Below the pieces are notes generated by a model. The model did no database searches and had not been told where the DNA came from. It worked only from the letters and a program-made list of their open reading frames with translations. Shown here piece after piece: positions 23,694 through 47,100 of a stretch of 64,000 nt of DNA. Source of the stretch: Chondrosia reniformis (lineage: Eukaryota > Porifera > Demospongiae > Chondrillida > Chondrillidae); contig OX359201.1 of NCBI GenBank assembly GCA_947172415.1, positions 1,922,001-1,986,000 on the forward strand. Reading direction: 5' to 3'. The position numbers were made by a program, and so were the translations under genes. Within the stretch, counting starts at the first letter, position 1, and the number at the start of each line of letters is the position of its first letter.

Positions 23694-26120
23694 CAGTGTA
23701 CTGTATTATTATGTGCTGTATTGTGTCATATTTGAAATATTGAACTGCATACTAGTCATATAGCATCATCTTTGTAATCTACAGCAATTTTGTTTATTTA
23801 TTAATGAGAGGTGTTTCTTCATTTAATGCATCAAAGATACAGGAACATTAATCTTAGTCAGTCTAGTTTATATATGATATATACATTAAGTGTTTACAAG
23901 ATTGTGTGGCCTTGTGTGTACATTGCTGTGTATTTATATTCTGAACTGAACTAGTACATGTACATATACGTATATATGTTAATAATGGTGGGCATTACAT
24001 ATCTGTCATATACAGCGTGAATTGATGATTAACAGCGCGAAGATGTTTAAACAGGAAGTAAAGTAAATATTTCACCTTTTTTCAACTTTTGCAGTATTTA
24101 AAGCATACGTACGTATATCAAGTACTTTTCACTTTTTAACCATTTCAAGCTCCACCTGCACAAATGTCATTGGAATAGGATATAAATCTTATTACATATA
24201 ATGTATGCATGAACTGCTATTGCTTCTCACTAAGTTTATAAAAAATGATGAAATAGATTTTAATGATGCCTATATAAAGGAGATATAAATAAGCATTTGA
24301 ACTAAGGAAGTTTATTGCATAGAGCCTGACATATTCACTGGAAAATATTACACCAAACCAGCCAAGTGACTGCAGTTGAATGTTTTGCAAAATATTTACA
24401 TTAAATTTAATAAAAATAAAAGAAGTTAGATTTTAATATAACATTCATTATCAATTATCAAACTATAATTATATCCTAAATATGGGAATTGTATAAGTCC
24501 AGTTGTTGGGTTTCACTTTATAAATGTTTTGATTGAGTTCTTCGGTGTTTTAACTGATTGTTTATATGAAATCGTTGAAAGGTATTACATGTTTATAAGA
24601 TGTTTGCTCACACTGTTAGACAACAACATTATGGAGCATATATATGTGAGGATAACATACATACATATATAGTCATGAAATGGCTGCTGGAGTGAATTAA
24701 TGAGGTATACATTATTATACAAAGGAACATTGTTTTTCTGATGAAAGATGATTGATAAGACTGGCTGATGCATTGCAATGGCTAGAATACATATACTTAC
24801 TTATTGTGATATGCAGCTGCATGTAGCTAATGCATGTTTGTATTTTAAATATAGGCATTACATATTATGACAGCATAAACATGTTGCCACATGTGTCTAT
24901 AAGCTGTCTTTACCCTTAGATTAGTTCAATTAAATCCTACTAGTCTGGTAGATATACTATGTTTATAAATATTAAATATATGACATTGTGCTATTGATAT
25001 TGATGGCTTTAATATCAATTATATTATACCTTCCATCTCATGTGTGTGAGTAAGCGTACGTATGCTTATTTTGTAAAAAGCCTATAACCTGGGAACTAAA
25101 CCTGGAGAGAGCTTTGGATGAAGATATAGGAGTCGTTTCCTACTTCTTTTCCTCTCTTTCAACTTTTTCTCCAATGGATCAGACAACTGGTTCTGATCCT
25201 TATGTACGTATATGGGTGAGGAAATGATGGAGGATTTGTTGTCCATACCCAGTGAAGAACGGTTCCGAACATTTATTTTCCTACACTAAATTTGATTTTA
25301 TATATGGCAACCATTCTTCAAGTGTGAATATATATGGCTCTTTGAGGTCCTGATCTATTAATAACCTTTAAGCTTTAATGCACACTACATTCACAGAATT
25401 TATACAAAATTGGCCTAAAAAATACATAATTTTCTACATTTATCTATATTAATGACATTAAATATTAACTATTACTGTTATTTATGTCGTGATTGTTAAC
25501 TTTATAGGAGTTGCATTACGTCCATCTGTGTATATATTTGCTAACAGTATTACATAATATACCTATAAAATATATATAGTACACCTGGAATTGATATTAT
25601 TATACTTACACTTTAGGCTTTCCTTATTGAAAATGAAACTAATAAATATATAATGTGACTATATAATATGGCTGTATGAGGTCATGAGACATGTATAACC
25701 TTTAAAGATATATATTTTATTACACACTATATACACTCACAGAATTCATATAAAATTGGTATGTATACTACATTCAATGTTTACTTGTTTTGGCATTGTT
25801 AATTAATTAGGAGTTGCATTGTTATGTTTAGATAAAATTTGTAGGGAACTGTTTAAAGTATTATATGATCTGTGTTTTTGCCAGCTGTGTGTATATATGT
25901 ATATATTATAATACAGTACGTACAGCTGGCAATAATGTAATTAAATATGTATACACTTAAAACTTTCCTTAATGAAAATTAAACTAATAATAGATATATA
26001 GTTATAGATACACACAAGCTCAGTTATAAGTACTGTGTCTGTATATAGTTGGGATATTAAGAGTTACAAACTCATACAATGAGAAAAAAGGAATGTTTCT
26101 ACTTTTGCTGTTAGTTATGA
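23694..26120. other. Intergenic DNA after gene D
   Basis: No convincing coding exon. It holds a one-armed relative of the 8656 inverted repeat (24309-24380), the block shared with downstream of gene B (24470-24770) and a repeat near 25083-25145 (GAACTAAACCTGGAGAGAGC) with diverged relatives near 32520, 35575 and 40650. At 25215-25280 (GAGGAAATGATGGAGG..) there is a second short repeat shared with 15890-15950. Confidence 0.5.
25380..25990 (+). repeat. Imperfect direct duplication of about 300 bp
   Basis: About 25380-25650 and 25712-25990 share ordered blocks: CACACTA..CTCACAGAATT, AGGAGTTGCATT, and an ACTTTCCTTA/ATGAAAAT block near the end. These blocks resemble 5' regions of the RPTP genes, so this may be a duplicated promoter region. 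Confidence 0.45.
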
Positions 26121-26214
26121 AGATTGGCTGTACATACGTATTATATTTCTGACTTTAGAATATTAGCTTTTTTCAATAATATGTTTATAGTAACAAGTAA
26201 TCCTTCTTGTTCCT

Positions 26215-27370
26215 TTACAGTAACTTTGGTAATTCTTTTACAGAGTATACAAGATTTAATTGCTACTTCTAAACTAAGGAGTACTAGTAAGTGCCTTGAT
26301 ATGAGAATTAAGTTTACTATATAGTGTCATTTATTCTTTAATGAAGACAGCAAGGTAAACATTGAAACTACTTTTGACAGTGTATTTTCCAAGCTATATA
26401 TATCAGTTTGGAGATGAGGACAGAGTATAAGAAATATAAGGCTGTCAATATATACTAAGCTTGAAAATATAATTGATATTTCATGTAGTCTACATTATAT
26501 TCTATAAGCTACTGCTCTATGAAACTTAATGTGTATTTATCTCAATGAATGTCTCAATGTCAAGGTTTAATTGCTGGCAGCAGGAGTACATTTTATGGTG
26601 TTTACATATACAGTACAGTGATTTTATGTATTATATACAACTTAAATATTTAAACTAAATTTAATTATAGATATAAGATTAATAACTTGGACTGTATGGA
26701 AATAACATCATAAAGTCTCATTTTTTATTTAGGACCCATTTGCTAGAAAACATGCAGAGGACAAAGTCTGCTTATAGAATGCCATAAGACTATAGAAAAC
26801 CTATAGGAAATGTTTATTGAAACTTGAAATTTTATTGAATTGAATGTATTGCACCCTCCTATGTTCCAGCAGCAACAAGGGAAGCAGGGGCTGTGACCTC
26901 ACTTGCTGAAGCCAGAAAGCTTCAAAAGTATTCTTCTTTTCAAACCTCCCATATTATCCTGTTGCAGTGGAGACCTCTGGTGCTTGTGGCCCCCTGGCCT
27001 ATTTGTCAGAGCTGGGTAGAAGGATTGAGCTGGTCTCAGGTGAAAGGAGAGAGAAATCATTCCTCCTCCAAAGAGTGTCAGTGGCAATCCAAATGGAATG
27101 GAAATTATGCCTCGGTGATGGGCACTCTTGTGCCTCATTTCTCTTAGAAGGAGAATGCAATTAACCCGCTTAAGGTACTACTATTATTATCATCATTAAC
27201 TTATATGTAATATTGCTTCATATGAAAATGTGTTATATTGAATAAAAGTAATCAAGTGGTTGTATATATATATGTTTATATTCAGGAGCAGTATATACAT
27301 CCTGTGTCATGAAGTGGTTGTGGACTATTTGGATGCCTTTGAAGAATACTCCAATTTCCAATATTAAACA
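26215..27370 (+). pseudogene. Decayed RPTP copy E (signal-exon relic and terminal D2 exon relic)
   Basis: The segment 26219-26285 resembles the signal-peptide exon (AATTCTTTTACAGAGTATAC) but lacks a clean frame. The terminal D2 exon at 27285-27370 follows a normal acceptor but carries a TATA insertion that shifts frame and stops it early. Between them are an inverted R1 piece and a retrotransposon remnant. The terminal exon relic lies downstream of gene D, where D would once have had its phosphatase end. Confidence 0.7.
26850..27165 (+). mobile_element. Retrotransposon ORF C-terminal remnant (frameshifted)
   Basis: Frame 1 reads APSYVPAATREAGAVTSLAE then ARKLQKYSSFQTSHIIL. After a one-base shift it continues PVAVETSGACGPLAYLSELG then RRIELVSGERREKSFLLQRV and SVAIQ. 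This pattern (AEARK..Y.., VAVETSGxxGP, LGRR, LLQRVSVAIQ) is, to my knowledge, typical of the C-terminal end of reverse-transcriptase polyproteins. The frameshift makes it a dead copy. Confidence 0.55.
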
Positions 27371-28417
27371 CTATAAAGCTGCCTTGTGTGCTTTTGTGAA
27401 ACATTATTTGATTTATAAAGTGAATTGGGTGCGACTTTTCTTAACTCTTAATATATTAAATATGTATAGTTGTTATTTTGACTGTGTCGTTGTGTGACAT
27501 TGGATTGTGTATATGATGCTTGATACATGTAATATGTATAAGTTAAACATAAAAGAATGTTTTATTTCCCTGTATGTAATTGTATATACATTCTCAGGCT
27601 GAACACATATTTATAGGTATATATGTAAATGAATGATTATCAATCTCTTGTACAAGTGAGAATCAACATACGTACATACTACTAATTACTATATACATCT
27701 TACATTGTGTTTAACACATGACCAGTAATCATGAATGTAATATACGTATATGGTTACAGTTTCAACTGGTATACAACTAAGTTATTATTAAATATATTAT
27801 GATAAATATTATCATTAAGTTGACCTGTCAGCATATAAATATATTATATCCAATTTTATCTGCGACTGCATGGATTCATTAGAAGCGTGGTCTGCTGAAA
27901 TTAATGGGTGTAAGATGTTAGCTATTGATTGATCACTTCAGTTTTAATTCTGGAATGGTATACTATAAACATGATAACTTCCATACTGCATATACTCATG
28001 CACATAATTGTTTACATTATCATCATTCATCAACTATAATAGGCTTTTACAGTAGGACCAAAAACTATATACTGTATAGCTTATCCAATAGCTTGCAATT
28101 GCATATGCTAATTAATATATAATATATTTCCACTTGCATTTACGTATGTCAAAAATTGTCATATATAATTATATACTCTCTCCGAACATTCACAATGTAT
28201 ATACAAACATGTGCATATACATACAGGTGGCAGCTATAGCTAGTGATGCATTTTAAAATATGTACTTTAATGATTTCCTAATTGAAAGTGCCACTGTAAT
28301 TTATGAAGCTGTACAGAGATGTAAACAATCTCAGTTTACATATATGGTTATATAAAAAAGTATTAATACTTTTAAAGTGTCTATAGTTGGAATACTAAGA
28401 GTTACCACACTCAAGAA

Positions 28418-37908
<9,491 letters not shown>

Positions 37909-38041
37909 CACACTATTGTAGCTGCCTTGTGTGCTTTTGTAAAACATTATTTGGCTTATAAAGTGAAATTGTGTATGTGTACATTAGTTATTGTTATGAT
38001 GAATGTGATGTGCATAAACATTTTAAAGAATGTTTATGCAA

Positions 38042-38047
38042 AATAAA
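38042..38047 (+). promoter_or_regulatory. Polyadenylation signal AATAAA for gene F
   Basis: AATAAA lies 134 bases after the gene F stop and only about 140 bases before the start codon of the kinesin gene. The intergenic space between the two same-strand genes is 279 bp. Confidence 0.5.
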
Positions 38048-38187
38048 GCAAAATACCTTAAGTGGTATTTTAAAATGTGAATAACATGTTGCTATATTTT
38101 GTTTAAAGAAGGTGTGACTTAATACTTTGATTGCTATAATGGTTTACATTTGGACTTTGAATATTGTTTAAAATCAGTATCGTCAAC

Positions 38188-41100
38188 ATGGTAATAATGG
38201 CGGTTAACTTGCGCAACATAAGCAAGAAAATGGCCGCTATAGCAAATGAGGATATAAGCAAAGGTACTATGTTGACTTATCCCATTTATTTGCCTAATTC
38301 ATATTCCGATTTAAGATTTTTGATATTATTTCTTTGCTTCTGTGCTGTATGTTCGATGTTTTCCTCCTTTGCATGCAGGTATACCCAGCGGCTTCTTGGT
38401 AGAGTACAAGGGAAAGTTGCTGCATACTCGCAGTCCTGTTCGTCTGTTGAAAGATGAAGGAGAAGACTCGTCAGTGACAGTGGCTGTGAGAGTTAGACCT
38501 TTCAGTGAGAGGTTCGTCATTTCATGTGTTGCTTAAGAAGATCTTATGGGACATCAAAGCTGCATCCTCTCTATATACGTATACATATTATGTAATAGAC
38601 TACTAATGAATCCTGATTTGTTTAACTTTAAATGTATTCTATTCACCAATTGAGCTTTCAAATGTAATTTTACTTATTACACCTTGCTTTTATTCATAAA
38701 CTAACTTAATTTCTTGTAATTGCATTCTAATACTTATTAGGGATCAAGTAGAGAGAACGAGCCAATGGTATTATGCAATTGATGATGTCACCATTCACTT
38801 CTGCCTCGCTTTACGACTTAAGTGTTGCTGGGGTTTGCATGAGGATTAGTGTTAGGCTCACCTATCAAGCTAAATACCCTACCCTAGCAACACTTGGACA
38901 TAAGTGAATGGTGACGTCATTGATTGCATAATACCGTTGATCTGTTCTCTCCACTTTATCCCTAATCACACCTAAATAGCCTCCTCCTCTGAGTGACACA
39001 ACTGATGATGTATATACATGTTATAGGGAAAAGAGATTGGGAGCCAGTTTAGCAGTAAAGATGGACACAAATGAAACCTCCATCCTCTCCAAGGATGGTG
39101 TAATACATCGGTTCCTTTATGACTTCTCCTTCTGGTCCTTTGATGAGGAACAGCAGGTCTATGCTGACCAGAGCACTGTGTACAAGAGTCTTGCACAACC
39201 TCTTTTGGACTGGTCCTTTGAGGGATATAACACTTGTTTATTTGCCTATGGACAGGTAAATATTTATGTTTATATAATTATTTGTGTTTTATGTCTTATA
39301 TTGTTGTTGCTATGCCAAGCTTACATGAGTTGTAAGAGGATTAAACTATACATAGCAATATAAATTTAACATCATAATTAAAAGGCAGTCTACAATACCA
39401 AGTTATTCTTACTCTTTTGTCTCTGTCTACCTCTTATAGACCGGTTCAGGTAAATCCTATTGGTGAGTATGTCTGTATGTTTGTAGATGTTTAGGCGTTG
39501 ACAGATGTATCAATTATTTCCTATCCTCTCCTGTTCAGCATAATGGGTGAAGGAACTGATGGAGGCATTATTCCCCAGTTCACTGAAGAACTGTTTAGTA
39601 GAATTGAAGGAACCGACAGCAAAGAGGTTTGGATATATGCTAACCATTGGTTACTGTAGTCTTTGAATGTGACTATTTCTGTCTCTTCAGACAACATACA
39701 AAGTAGAAATCAGCTATTATGAGATTTATAATGAAAAGATTCATGACTTGTTAGCCTCAAATAGGAGGAGGCACAAGGTCCAGGTAATTCAGACATAACC
39801 TCCTTGACATATTTAAAGGATTCAAAATCTTATTATTTGACAAAATGTTATTAATTAGTCAGTGTAGTTGACTGTGTAATGCACTTGTATACCTACAACC
39901 AAAATGTGTGTTAATGATATTTTAAGAGTGGTTTGAGTGATGCAATGGAACAGTGTGCAGTGAGTGTAATATATGTACATTTAAATAGTACAGGATTTCT
40001 TTCAAGGGGGGGCAGAGGGGGAAATTTGCTCCCCCCTTGAAAATGACAAATTATTTAGATGATTCCACACTATATATGTACGTATGTGCCAGAATGAACA
40101 TTGTTGCACTAAATATGTTTGTGTGATTGTTAAGATATGTTAGGTTTCCATAGTTATCGAATTTGTAGGAACTGTTTTTCAATAACATAGCATAGGCAGC
40201 TTATGTTATGGTTTTCTTACTATATACGCACATACATACGTACGTATTTTCACTTCTTTTCATGTCAAGAACTGTTTTGCAATAGCTATCCTGTTTTAAA
40301 CTGTAAATATATTTAACTGACCACTAAGTGACTTTATGTTTTGGCTGTGTGGACAGCTTCATTTTCATAGTTGTGCATGTTTGTGTAGTGTTATAGTTTC
40401 AATGGGTATTTTCAGAGTTTATGTTTTTATCTACTTCTAACAGAACTTGATCATGTTGTGACTTTGATTATTTATGCCTGAAAACACCTCACCTGTTTAT
40501 ACATTTGGTCACTTGGGGACACTTGATAGTAGCATGACTGGAATCTTTACCTTCTTTGACCTATAGCCTGGTTTAAATTCCTAAAGATTACATACATTTT
40601 TACTTTGATTATTGGTTGTGGTTTAATTATCTCTTACATATCCTCACCCAAAGCTCTCACCAGGTTTAGTTCCCTGTAGGCCTTTTATTACAGAGTAAGC
40701 GTGTACATATAGTAGCTTATATACATAATATAGTAGCATATATATAGTAGCATATAGTAGCTTATAGGTATTAGATTGTTCTTGTACGTATATAGTACTC
40801 CAATTCCATGACTGTAGTGAAATTATATCTTCATACGCTTTGTGTACAAAGGAAGTCTCCCTTCATATGGTTGCATTGTCATTGTATTCTATAGCAGCTA
40901 CTTCATATAATATTTGTGTATTATAGCTTCGTGTGAGGGAACACCCTGTTCTTGGGCCATATATTGAAGATTTGTCAACGTAAGGACAGTCACATTGGTG
41001 TCTTGTGATCTAAAGTGGCAGTTATAATATTAGATAATGTACACGTTTGTGGTTCACAGACCTGCATATATGTGTACTTATGTTATCACCTTGGATTATT

Positions 41101-44100
41101 GTGAGCACTAATACTATCTGAATATAAGTGTACTTATGTTATCAGCTTTTCATCATTTTTTGGTGTTTAAATTGTTAGGTACGTAGCAACATCCTATGCA
41201 GATATTGAAGTAAGTGTCTCACTAACATATTGGCTGGTATATTTATGTCTCTATTATAAGTATAAATGTACATGTAGGTATATGCATAATGTGTAGAACT
41301 GATTTAGCCTCTCTGTTTTTATGTATGCCTGTAGAGACATTTTTTCCCTTAAATTTAGCCCTGTATGATTGGGTATGTCAGTCATATGAATAAGCCAAAC
41401 ACATTTACCTAAGGATATGGTGGGCATTAGTATAAGGCTATAGGGAATGTACTTAGAATAAACTGTTTTCTTAGAGAAAGTTCAGAGACCTTTGGTTGAG
41501 GTTACAAATTCATGCCAATTTGTCTTACTTTTCCATAAACCAGACCACTGTATTTGTGGCTTCCACCCTTCATCAGTGACCCTGGGAATCTTGCCCCTCT
41601 CTTCTTCTCTAAGTCCTACATCTCTTAGAGGTAAATCTAGGTGAATAAGGTGTTATGTTGCTGTCTGTTTCAGCACTGGTTGAATATTGGCAACAAGTAC
41701 CGAGCTACAGCAGCTACTGGTATGAATGACAAGAGCAGTCGCTCCCATTCTGTGTTCACCATTCTGATGACCCAGACCAGTAGGGTGGGGGAGGAGGAAA
41801 TGAGCAAAGTCAGCAAGATCAACCTCATTGACCTGGCAGGCAGTGAGAGGTCAGCAGTGGCCCAGACATCGGGAGAGAGATTAAAGGTAACATATTTTAT
41901 GTACTGAAACACATCCGGATTGCTGGAATTGCTAATATACAATATATTATAAATCTTCCAAAGTAAATTCCCTACCAAACTTTCCAGCCATAAGGTATTA
42001 GATTATACATTTACTAGATTATGTATTTATCTGCAGGAAGGAGGTAGCATCAACCGTTCTCTGCACACTCTTGGCAAAGTGATTGCCTTACTGTCTGAAA
42101 GATCTTCTGGGAAGAGAAAGAAGATTTATATACCTTACAGAGACTCCACCCTCACATGGTACGTACATACCTCCTATAGACTCCACCCACATATCATATG
42201 TACCGTACCTCCTATAGACTCCACCCACATATCATATGTACCTCCTATAGACTCCACCCACATATCATATGTACCGTACCTCCTATAGACTCCACCCACA
42301 TATCATATGTACCTCCTATAGACTCCACCCACATATCATATGTACCGTACCTCCTATAGACTCCACCCACATATCATATGTACCTCCTATAGACTCCACC
42401 CACATATCATATGTACCTCCTATATACTCCACCTTCATATATCATATGTACCTCCTATAGACTCCACCCACATATCATATGTACCTCCTATAGACTCCAC
42501 CCACATATCATATGTACCTCCTATAGACTCCACCCACATATCATATGTACCTCCTATATACTCCACCCACATATCATATGTACCTCCTATATACTCCACC
42601 CACATATCATATGTACCTCCTATATACTCCACCCACATATCATATGTACCTCCTATAGACTCCACCCACATATCATATGTACCTCCTATATACTCCACCC
42701 ACATATCATATGTACCTCATATATACTCCACCCACATATCATATGTACCTCCTATATACTCCACCCACATATCATATGTACCTCCTATAGACTCCACCCA
42801 CATATCATATGTACCTCCTATAGACTCCACCCACATATCATATGTACCTCCTATATACTCCACCCACATATCATATGTACTTCCTATAGACTCCACCCAC
42901 ATATCATATGTACTTCCTATAGACTCCACCCACATATCATATGTACCTCCTATATACTCCACCCACATATCATATGTACCTCCTATATACTCCACCTTCA
43001 CATGGTATATACGTGGGGCAACTTGTACAGACTCTAGGTTTTATACATGATTTAAAATGGTGAAAGATTTACTGCCACTCAACATAAGATTTATTTGTAT
43101 TTTTGCGTAACATATGCACTATTGTTTGCATGTTGGAGTACTGGTTGTAAGCTAGCACATTCTCCTGACAGGTTGTTGAAGGAGAGTTTGGGAGGCAATT
43201 CTAAGACTGCAATGATTGCTACTATAAGTCCGGCGGATATTCATTATGAGGAATCACTGAGCACCCTAAGGTACTATACATATAGTATGAAGTGATAGGG
43301 AGTATTTGTTATGTTCATATTAGTAATAGGGGTTAATTGAGCATCAGCAACACAAAATTATCAGATTGAATGTTTTGAATGTTTGCTGAAGAAGACCTTC
43401 AGGTGGAGGTGTTCTTCTTTGTATAGTATGTACAGTGCCTATACATAGAGCAATATCTACAACACCAGTATACGTATGTACTTTTGTTGTAAGGAACTAC
43501 GCACTTACTGTGTAGATACAAAGTGAATAATCTGTGTTACAATATATACCAACAGTACATAAAAATGATCAGCTGACCCTAAAAGAAAAAAAAGGAAAAT
43601 ATGTGCCTCTTCTATCATTGGATAGTGAAACAGGTGTCCCATCCATTTGGCATAAGCACTTTAGTAATCCAGCGCTGTAATTACCTAGTTTATGATTTAT
43701 AATGTTCTTTAGCGATATTTAGTCACTTCAATGCTGTTCAAATGTACTTATGTACATCACAGATATGCCCATCAGGCCAGGTCTATAGTGAATGTTGCCA
43801 AAATCAATGAAGACCCAACCAGTCAACTAATAAGAGGTAATTGCAATACTTTTTCGATGGGTTTGTATACATATGGTGTGATGTGAGGTGTGTTATGTGA
43901 CTTGATGTGAGGTGTGTGTCATGTGACTTGATGTGAGATGTGTGTCATGTGACCTGATGGGAGGTGTGTCATGTGACTTGATGTGAGTTGTGTGTCATGT
44001 GACTTGATGTGAGTTGTGTGTCATGTGACTTGATGTGAGGTATAGGTCATGTGACTAGATGTGAGGTGTGTGTCATGTGACTAGATGTGAGGTGTGTGTC

Positions 44101-47100
44101 ATGTGACTTGATATGAGGTGTGTGTCATGTGACTTGATGTGAGGTATAGGTCATGTGACTAGATGTGAGGTATAGGTCATGTGACTTGATGTGAGGTATA
44201 GGTCATGTGACTAGATGTGAGGTGTGTGTCATGTGACTAGATGTGAGGTGTGTGTCATGTGACTAGATGTGAGGTGTGTATCACATAGGTATGAGAAAAT
44301 AGCACATGTTCTGTATGTATAATATATACAGAAGTCACATGACACACACCTAACATCAAGTCACATGTGGAAAGTAGTATCTGGATATGGAATTTCTGTA
44401 CATAGCAGATATTATTCAATGTTCCTATTCAACCCATTTCCACTGGTTCCAATCCCTATTCCCATGTACTGGTTAATATTCTGAAATGTTTATGTGGCTT
44501 AAAGAAAGCCAACAGGTCTTGTGCAAGAGTTCTTTGAAGAACCTACTATCATCTCAAAGGGGGAAAGGAAGTAAAGAGAGTGTCTTGTTACGTTTCAGTA
44601 ACAGTTAACAGTGACACAGTTGAAACAATTTATATTCTTTTGACTTTTGTAGCTAATGATTTATCCAGCAGATATTTGAATGAATGTTGGATAGGATATC
44701 CGGATAGTCATCATCTTAATTTTAGCATTAAAATAAGGAATGCAGTATGTACGTATGTACTAATGTCTACTATTCTTCAGAATTACGTAGTGAAATTGAA
44801 AGGTTGAAGTCTCTTGGCGATGGAACCTCTAGTAGTGGAGGGTTAGAGTCACTTGACCAATCAGCGATAGCTGAAGTGCTGCAGCTGAAACAGGAGCTGT
44901 TGGACAGGGAGAAGGTGATAGCTGAACATGCTAGAACTTGGGAAGAGAAGCTGATGCAAGCCGAGAGGAGGAAGCAGGAGGAACTAGAACAACTGAAGGT
45001 GCTTTAAATACGTACATTACATACTTAACTCTTTATATCATGTTGGTATGATGGTTTGTAGTTTATATAACCCAATTGCAAGACATTTATCCTGTATTAG
45101 ATGTAGGTGTTGTACGTGTATGTACATTCAACACCTTCTTTGTAATATACCATTATTATTCCCAACTTACCATTCTTAAGATGTTAAGAAACCTTAAGAT
45201 TTAAAGATGCAACTTGTCTCTATAATAATTAAGGTGACTATTGTTTGTATTTGTACGTTAAGCTCTACAAGTGACCTACTGTTGCTGCATTGTTTGTGGT
45301 TGATAGAAATCTGGGGTTACTTTCAAGATTGATAATCGTCTTCCTAATCTGGTAAACCTCAATGAAGATCCACAGTTATCAGAAATGCTGTTGTATGTCA
45401 TCAAGGAAGGCAAAACAGTCATTGGCCAACAAGGACAGGATTCAACACATGAAATACAACTCAGTGGAGCACTTGTAGCTGCAGATCATTGGTAGGTTTC
45501 AGGGCCATAGCCAGTCATATTAATTAATATTGTACAAATTATCTTCTTTGTTTCTGAAACCTCTGGGACCCCCACCCTATAGGTTTATAATATATCATGG
45601 TCTTAAGTATGTATTAATATGAGCAAAGTTCTACCTGGTCCAATAGTAAATATGTAAGTGATAAGAGTGTGCAACTGCATGTTAACAAAATGACGTTAAA
45701 ATGCATCACATGTAGGCATAGTAGTGATATTGCCTTTACTTAGGAATATGACTACTTGTGACACGTTAATATGTAATCTTTGGAAAATGCTATACAAGGT
45801 TGGATAGGCAGTTGCACACTCTTACGTATGTACTCTTTAGTTCTACATACGTACGTATATAGTAATATCCTCACACTGCATCACAAGTGACTATCTCTTA
45901 ATAGTTTATCAGCTAGGTTTAGGTTTTAAAAGCCAACGTTAAGATCCTTCAAGTTAACCACATCCTTGTTTTTAACATTAAAGTGGTACTAGTGACAAGT
46001 TGAAGTATTTTCTCCTATGATGTACTCGTTCATATGTGCACTCGTCACATTATGTGTTTTGTATTTGCAGTGAACTGGTTCATAAAGATGGTATCATCAA
46101 ACTCACTCCATGTAGTAAGTTGCATAATGAATACCTCTGCTGTATCTAATGTGTGATCATTGTCATGATATGTATATAAGTACATACGTAAATCTTATCT
46201 GTAGAGTATAGTACTGTATAGTAGTTCACTACAAGAACACTATACGTATACTTAGTATTTATACGTAGATGACCATTGTGTAATGTGTACGTACGTACCT
46301 TCTGTTGTACAGGCGGAGCGGCACAAACCTTTGTCAACGGCAACCTGATCACTGAGACCGTCACTTTGCATCATGTTAGTTACATGTACATGATATACAG
46401 TTAATGTTTATATGATTTGTATCTCTACATGTGCAATACTACCTCTTATAATAGAGTAAGGATTCCTTCTAACTGTGGCAAACTATCTTTTGAAAGGGTC
46501 ATCTTTCGACTTTTAGAGCATCTAAAGACACAGTTTTTCTTGTTTCCTCTTGCTGTCAATCGTTTCGACCCTGAGGGAGTCACTGAAGAAGACCCCTAGG
46601 GTCGAAACATTTGACAGCAAGAAGAAGCAAGAAAAACTGCATCTTTAGACACTCTAAAAGTCAAAAGATGACCCTTTCAAAAGACTATCTCATATGTTCA
46701 ATATACATATGTACGTATACTGTCCATAGGGCCCATTTATGGTCAAACTTGCATCGTATACAATTTGCCCATGGAATCTAAATTTTGTATGTATATATAA
46801 TAATAGATAATAGTACATTTAAAGATTTTGTTATTTATAGGGTGATCGTATGGTTATTGGAGGAGATCACTATTTCAGACTCAACCACCCTGGGGAGGTG
46901 AGGAGTAGAAAAGGTCTAAAGAAATCGGATAGCATTAAAGACTTTGAATTTGCTAAAAATGAACTAATAGAAGCACAAAGAAGCAAGTAAGTATATATGT
47001 ACGTGTATGTTATACTAGCAGCTACTGGAGAACTGAAATACCCTGCTTTTAAGTGTTAATGGATAATGTTTTAATGCATACGTACATATATCACTCTATT

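Noticed and set aside
26893..27147. A host gene at 26.9-27.1 kb
   Set aside because: The frames are two halves of a frameshifted retroelement C-terminus within the decayed copy E region.
42340..43050. Long open frames (up to 236 codons) rich in HPHIICTSY or STHISYVPP repeats
   Set aside because: They are simply the 33-bp minisatellite read in frame; frames are open on both strands and the array is intronic.
42143..44283. Regular repeats with spacing that could suggest a CRISPR array
   Set aside because: Units are directly abutting with no unique spacers, in an animal intron; these are minisatellites.
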